DNA of 64,000 nucleotides, from NCBI GenBank assembly GCA_002291465.1, contig CP021238.1:372001-436000 (forward strand), given 5' to 3'. The stretch's first letter is position 1. The number at the start of each line of letters is the position of its first letter. The stretch is from Mycobacterium lepraemurium. Lineage in GTDB: Bacteria; Actinomycetota; Actinomycetes; Mycobacteriales; Mycobacteriaceae. The notes below the pieces were generated by a model, which saw only the letters and a program-made list of their open reading frames with translations, made no database searches and had not been told where the DNA came from. A program made the position numbers and the translations under genes. Positions 60,390 through 64,000 of the stretch are shown one piece after another.

Positions 60390-61390
60390 TCACGCATAGG
60401 GGCCCTGGCGCTCGAAGATGCGTCGTGGGTTGTCGACGGGCATGGTGTGCAGCTGCTCGTCGGTGACGCCGCGCTGCTTGAGGGCGGGGATCACGTCGTT
60501 GTGGATGTGCAGGTAATGCCAGTTCGGCATGACCTGGGGCACCAACTCCTCGGGAAGTGCGCCGAAATAACAGTTGGCGTCGTGCGAGAGCACCATACTT
60601 GTCGGCGTGGCCGCGCTCGCACATCTGCGCGACGATGTTCACCCGGTCCTCGAACGGCGGGATCGCGTCGATGCCGAACCGGTCCATGCCCAGATACGAG
60701 CCGGCGGCGATGAGCTCTTCGAGGTAGCCGACGTCGGTGCTGTCGCCGGAATGCCCGATCACCACCCGGCTCAGGTACGACGCCCTCCTCCTCCTCGAAG
60801 ATCCGCTGCTGGTCGAGGCCGCGGCGCAGCCCGGCGTGGGTGTGCGTGGAGATCGGCACCCCGGTGCGCTTGTGCGCCTGCGCCACCGCCCGCAGCACCC
60901 GCTCGACGCCCGGGGTGACGCCGGGTGCGTCGGTGGCGCACTTGAGGATGCCGGTCTTGATGCCGGTGTCGGCGATGCCCTGCACGATGTCGCGGACGAA
61001 CATGTCGGTCATGATCTCCGGGCCGCCTAGCTCCGCGCCCGGGCCCAGGTAGTGGAAATAGCAGGTAGTGGAAATAGAAGGGCACATCGTTGTAGGTGTA
61101 AAGCCCCGTTGCCACAACGATGTTCAGCTCGGTCGCCGCCGCGACCCGGGCGATGCGCGGAATGTAGCAGCCCAGGCCGATGACGGTGAGGTCGACGATG
61201 GTGTCCACGCCGCGCGCCTTGAGCTCGTTGAGCCGGTCGATGGCGACGGCCACCCGCTGCTCTTCGTCGCCCCACGCTTCGGGGTAGTTCTGCGCGATCT
61301 CGGTGGTCATGATGAACACGTGCTCGTGCATCAGGGTGACACCCAGCGCAGCGGTGTCGATGGGCCCGCGAGCGTATTGAGTTCTGACAC
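60390..61390 (-). pseudogene. php: Phosphotriesterase-like lactonase pseudogene (Rv0230c)
   Basis: TIM-barrel metal enzyme that hydrolyses lactones, including acyl-homoserine lactones. GTG 61390 opens VSELNTLAGP, but a C is missing near 61366. The metal motif LMHEHVFI is intact. A 16-base tandem duplication (61046-61077) adds one frame unit after FYFHYL. Another change falls near 60780 (FEEEGV-LSRVVIGHSGD), and an extra T near 60600 (ADK-MVLSHDANCYFG). Stop at 60390. At least four lesions. Confidence 0.9.
61046..61077. repeat. 16-base tandem duplication inside php
   Basis: CAGGTAGTGGAAATAG is present twice in direct succession (61046-61061 and 61062-61077). One copy fits the php reading frame; the second adds 16 bases and so shifts the frame by +1. 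Confidence 0.92.
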
Positions 61391-61514
61391 GCCCCTGATG
61401 CTAGGTCGACCGGCACCTGACCAACAGAGGTCGTTTTGTTTCGCCCTCCCCGGAGGGGTGTCGGTGCGCTACCGTCACCCTCGTTTGTGTCCAGTACCCG
61501 CCGGGAGCCCGCCC

Positions 61515-63213
61515 ATGTTGCTCAATCCCACCCATCTGCAACGCCGCTACCCGGATCTCCGCTCGGCGGAGATCATGGCCGCGACGGTCGACTTCTTCGA
61601 GTCCCGGGGCAAGGCCCGGTTGAAGTCCGACGACCACGAGAGAGTTTGGTACTCCGACTTTTTGGAGCACATCGGCCGTGAGCGCATCTTCGCCTCGCTG
61701 CTGACCCCGGCACGCTACGGGTCGGCCGATTGCCGCTGGGACACCTACCGGATCAGCGGGTTCGCCGAGGTACCCGGTTTCTACGGGCTGAACTACTGGT
61801 ACCCGTTCCAGGTCACCGCCCTGGGGCTGGGCCCGATCTGGATGAGCGGCAACGACGAGGCCAAGCGCAAGGCGGCCGGGTTGCTCGAGGTTGGCGAGGT
61901 GTTCGCGTTCGGGTTGTCCGAGCAGACGCACGGCGCGGACGTCTACCAGACCGACATGAACCTCACCCCGGCACCGGGCGGGGGCTGGACCGCCACCGGT
62001 CAGAAGTACTACATCGGCAACGCCAACCTGGCCCGGATGGTGTCCACCTTCGGTAAATTCGCCGGCGGTGCAAAGGATTCCGGGTACGTGTTCTTCGTCG
62101 CCGACTCCCGACACGAGCGGTACCGGCTGATCAAGAACGTGGTGAATTCGCAGCAACTTCGCGCTGTGCGACTACCCGGTGACCGAGGCCGACATCCTGC
62201 ACCGCGGCCCCGAGGCCTTCCACGCCGCGCTGAACACCGTCAACGTCTGCAAATACAACCTGGGCTGGGGCGCAGTCGGCATGTGCACGCACGCCATGTA
62301 CGAGGCCGTCACGCGCGCGTCCAACCGCATCCTGTACGGCACCGTCGTCACCGACTTCGGCCATGTGCGCCGCCTGCTCATCGACGCCTACGCCCGGCTG
62401 GTGGCGATGCGGCTGGTCGCCACCCGGGCCTGCGACTATATGCGCAGCGCCTCGGCCACCGACCGCCGCTACGTGCTGTACAGCCCGCTCACCAAGGCGA
62501 AAATCACCGGCGAGGGCGAGCGGGTCATCACCGCGCTGTGGGACGTCATCGCCGCCCAGGGCGTGGAGAAGGACACCCTCTTCTAGGCGATGACCCGCGA
62601 GATCGGCCTGCTGCCCCGGCTGGAGGGCACCGTCCACATCAACATCGGGCTGCTGGGCAAGTTCATGCCCAACTACCTGTTCGCCCCCAGTGGCGAGCTG
62701 CCGGTGATCGGCCGCCGCGACGGCGCGGCCGACGACGAGTTCCTGTTCGCGCAGGGGCCGATGGGTGGGCTGGGCAAGGTGCGGTTCGGCGACTGGCGGG
62801 CACCGTTCGACGGCTTCGCGCACCTGCCCAACGTCGCGCTGCTGCGCGCCCAGATCGACGTTCTGGTCGAGATGCTGGCCAGCACCACCCCGGATGCGTT
62901 GCAGCAGAAGGACATCGACTTCGCCTGCGCCGTCGGGCAGTTGTTCGCCACCGTGCCCTACGCCCAGCTGATTCTGGAGGAGGCGACGCTGTCCGGCATC
63001 GACGACGCGCTGATCGACGAGATCTTCGGCGTGCTGGTCCGCGACTTCAACGCCTACGCCGTCGAGTTGAGCGACAAGCCCGCGACGACGGAGCAGCAGG
63101 CCCGTTTCGCGATGCGGATGATCCGCCGCCCCGTGCACGACCCGGCGCGCTACGACCAGATCTGGAAGGAGCAGGTGCTGCCGCTCAGCGGGGCCTACCA
63201 GATGCGGCCCTAA
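61515..63213 (+). pseudogene. fadE4: Acyl-CoA dehydrogenase FadE4 pseudogene (Rv0231)
   Basis: Remnant of a 566-codon acyl-CoA oxidase/dehydrogenase-type enzyme. ATG 61515 (MLLNPTHLQRRYPDL) starts it. FGLSEQTHGADVY is the FAD/substrate region near 61920. An extra C near 62153 shifts the frame (NSQ-NFALCDYPVTEAD), and TAG at 62584 replaces Gln (DTLF-Q-AMTREIG). The rest reads cleanly to TAA 63213. Two lesions, neither compatible with function. Confidence 0.92.
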
Positions 63214-63267
63214 CGCTCGGCGCGCGCGCCCCTTCGCGAGCGTGCCTGCGCGAGCGCCCCTCGGCGA

Positions 63268-63287
63268 GCGTCACGCCAGCGTGACGC
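63268..63287. terminator. Hairpin downstream of fadE4
   Basis: GCGTCACGC, CA, GCGTGACGC: perfect 9-bp arms 55 bases after the fadE4 stop, in a stretch (63228-63300) rich in CGAGCG units like the intergenic palindromes at 4961 and 5612. Confidence 0.55.
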
Positions 63288-63339
63288 GCGGCGCGCAGGG
63301 CAGGGCGGCAAGACGCAAAGGCGCCCGCCACCCCCTTGG

Positions 63340-63376
63340 CTGTGAGCTTGCTCACAGTAGGATGACCAGTGGTCAT
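63340..63376. promoter_or_regulatory. Two palindromic operators before the Rv0232 gene
   Basis: CTGTGAGC-TT-GCTCACAG (63340-63357) and ATGACCA-G-TGGTCAT (63362-63376) are both perfect palindromes. They end 17 bases before the TTG start of the TetR gene, a typical arrangement for autoregulation. Confidence 0.72.
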
Positions 63377-63393
63377 TGAGATAGGAGGCGGCA

Positions 63394-64000
63394 TTGCCCA
63401 CGGTCACTTGGGCGCGCGTCGACCCGGCTCGACGCGCGGCGATCATCGAGGCAGCGGAGTCGGAATTCGGCGCGCACGGATTCTCCCGCGGCAGCCTGAA
63501 CGTCATCGCCCGCAAGGCCGGCGTGGCCAAGGGCAGCCTGTTCCAGTACTTCGCCGACAAGCGCGATCTGTATGCGTTCATCGCCGACATCGGCAGCCAG
63601 CGGGTCTGCGGCTACATCGAGCAGCTGAGAGCAGCTGATCCGCGAGCTCGACCCGACCCGGCCGTTCTTCGAATTCCTCACCGACCTGCTCGACGGGTGG
63701 GTGGCCTACTTCGCCGACCACCCGCACGAGCGGGCGCTGCACGCCGCGGCCACGCCGGAAGTCGACACCGAGGCCCGGATCAGCGTGCAGAACGTCATCC
63801 ACCGCCACATCCACCGCCACTACCTGGAGGTGCTGCGGCCGCTGGTGCGCGACGCCCGGCTGCGCGGCGACCTGCGCGCCGACTCGGACACCGACGCGCT
63901 GTTGTCGTTGCTGCTGCTGATCTTCCCGCACCTGGCGCTGGCTCCCTAACATGCGCGGACTGGATCCGGTGCTTGGGCTCAACGAGCCCACCCCCGAGCA
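63394..64000 (+). pseudogene. TetR regulator pseudogene (Rv0232), runs off the window
   Basis: TetR regulator whose TTG start at 63394 is placed by AGGAGG 5 bases upstream. Helix-turn-helix region SLNVIARKAGVAKGSLFQYF is near residue 35. A 10-base tandem duplication at 63619-63638 shifts the frame after YIEQL; the correct continuation is IRELDPTRPFFEFLTDLLDGW. An extra A at 63948 or 63949 (LALAP-YMRGLDP) makes a TAA, after which homology (MRGLDPVLGLNEPTPE) continues to the window end. Rv0232 has 229 residues, so the last part lies outside. Confidence 0.88.
63619..63638 (+). repeat. 10-base tandem duplication inside the Rv0232 gene
   Basis: GAGCAGCTGA occurs twice (63619-63628, 63629-63638). 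One copy gives EQLIREL; the extra one is the frameshifting lesion. Confidence 0.92.

Noticed and set aside
37855..62586. TAG as a sense codon (reassignment, pyrrolysine)
   Set aside because: TAG terminates intact genes such as ilvD and Rv0227c, no pyl-type genes are seen, and three of the five TAG-interrupted genes also carry frameshifts.

Overview
The window is high-GC mycobacterial chromosome. Its gene order follows the M. tuberculosis H37Rv segment Rv0183 to Rv0232 almost gene for gene (monoacylglycerol lipase, ilvD, ricR, Ldt, zmp1, mmpL11, Rv0203, mmpL3, trmB, pckA, fadD4, fadE3, lipW, lipC, echA1, Rv0223c-Rv0228, php, fadE4). It adds genes absent from that H37Rv stretch (GGDEF protein, CoA-transferase, amidohydrolase, GMC oxidoreductase, LysR, Dps2-type protein) and lacks Rv0193c-Rv0195 and Rv0218-Rv0219, which suggests a Mycobacterium avium-complex lineage. 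Orthology statements rest on recalled sequences and gene order; no search was run.

The striking feature is decay. About 34 genes look intact and about 22 carry frameshifts, in-frame stops, internal deletions or deletion-fusions. Lesions are concentrated in lipid and xenobiotic catabolism (fadD4, fadE3, fadE4, echA1, Rv0216, CoA-transferase, lipC, WS/DGAT), redox enzymes (Rv0197, GMC and nitronate monooxygenase types), bglS, php and some regulators. Long envelope, central-metabolism and virulence genes (mmpL3, mmpL11, pckA, zmp1, ilvD, Rv0224c-Rv0228) have none. This bias, with real deletion junctions and short tandem duplications, argues for reductive evolution rather than sequencing error. 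M. lepraemurium, an avium-complex species known for massive pseudogenization, is the best guess, but it is an inference.

Layout: 1-5.1 kb, lipase end, Rv0184-Rv0185 and the decayed bglS/Rv0187/nitronate monooxygenase block with fused ends. 5.1-10.3 kb, Rv0188, ilvD, copper regulator ricR with its operator, MFS pump and L,D-transpeptidase. 10.3-16.7 kb, TetR with palindromic operator, then ruined Rv0197, hydrolase, GMC, LysR and Dps2 genes. 16.7-31.5 kb, an intact envelope/virulence block: zmp1, Rv0199-Rv0201c, mmpL11, haem-binding Rv0203, Rv0204c, Rv0205, mmpL3, Rv0207c, trmB. 31.7-33.8 kb, two wrecked GTPases. 33.9-36.8 kb, pckA and the GAF-GGDEF protein. 37-49.5 kb, a catabolic graveyard with intact survivors lipW and one crotonase. 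49.5-54 kb, an intact acyl-CoA ligase, a small Cys protein, TetR and aldehyde dehydrogenase. 54-60.4 kb, an intact envelope glycolipid block. 60.4-64 kb, ruined php, fadE4 and TetR.

The surviving genes describe a lifestyle built on mycolate and glycolipid export (MmpL3/MmpL11/Rv0203), cell-wall crosslinking, lipomannan maturation, gluconeogenesis from host lipids and macrophage survival. Several operators remain in front of broken genes. No tRNA, rRNA, CRISPR array, insertion sequence or phage was seen.
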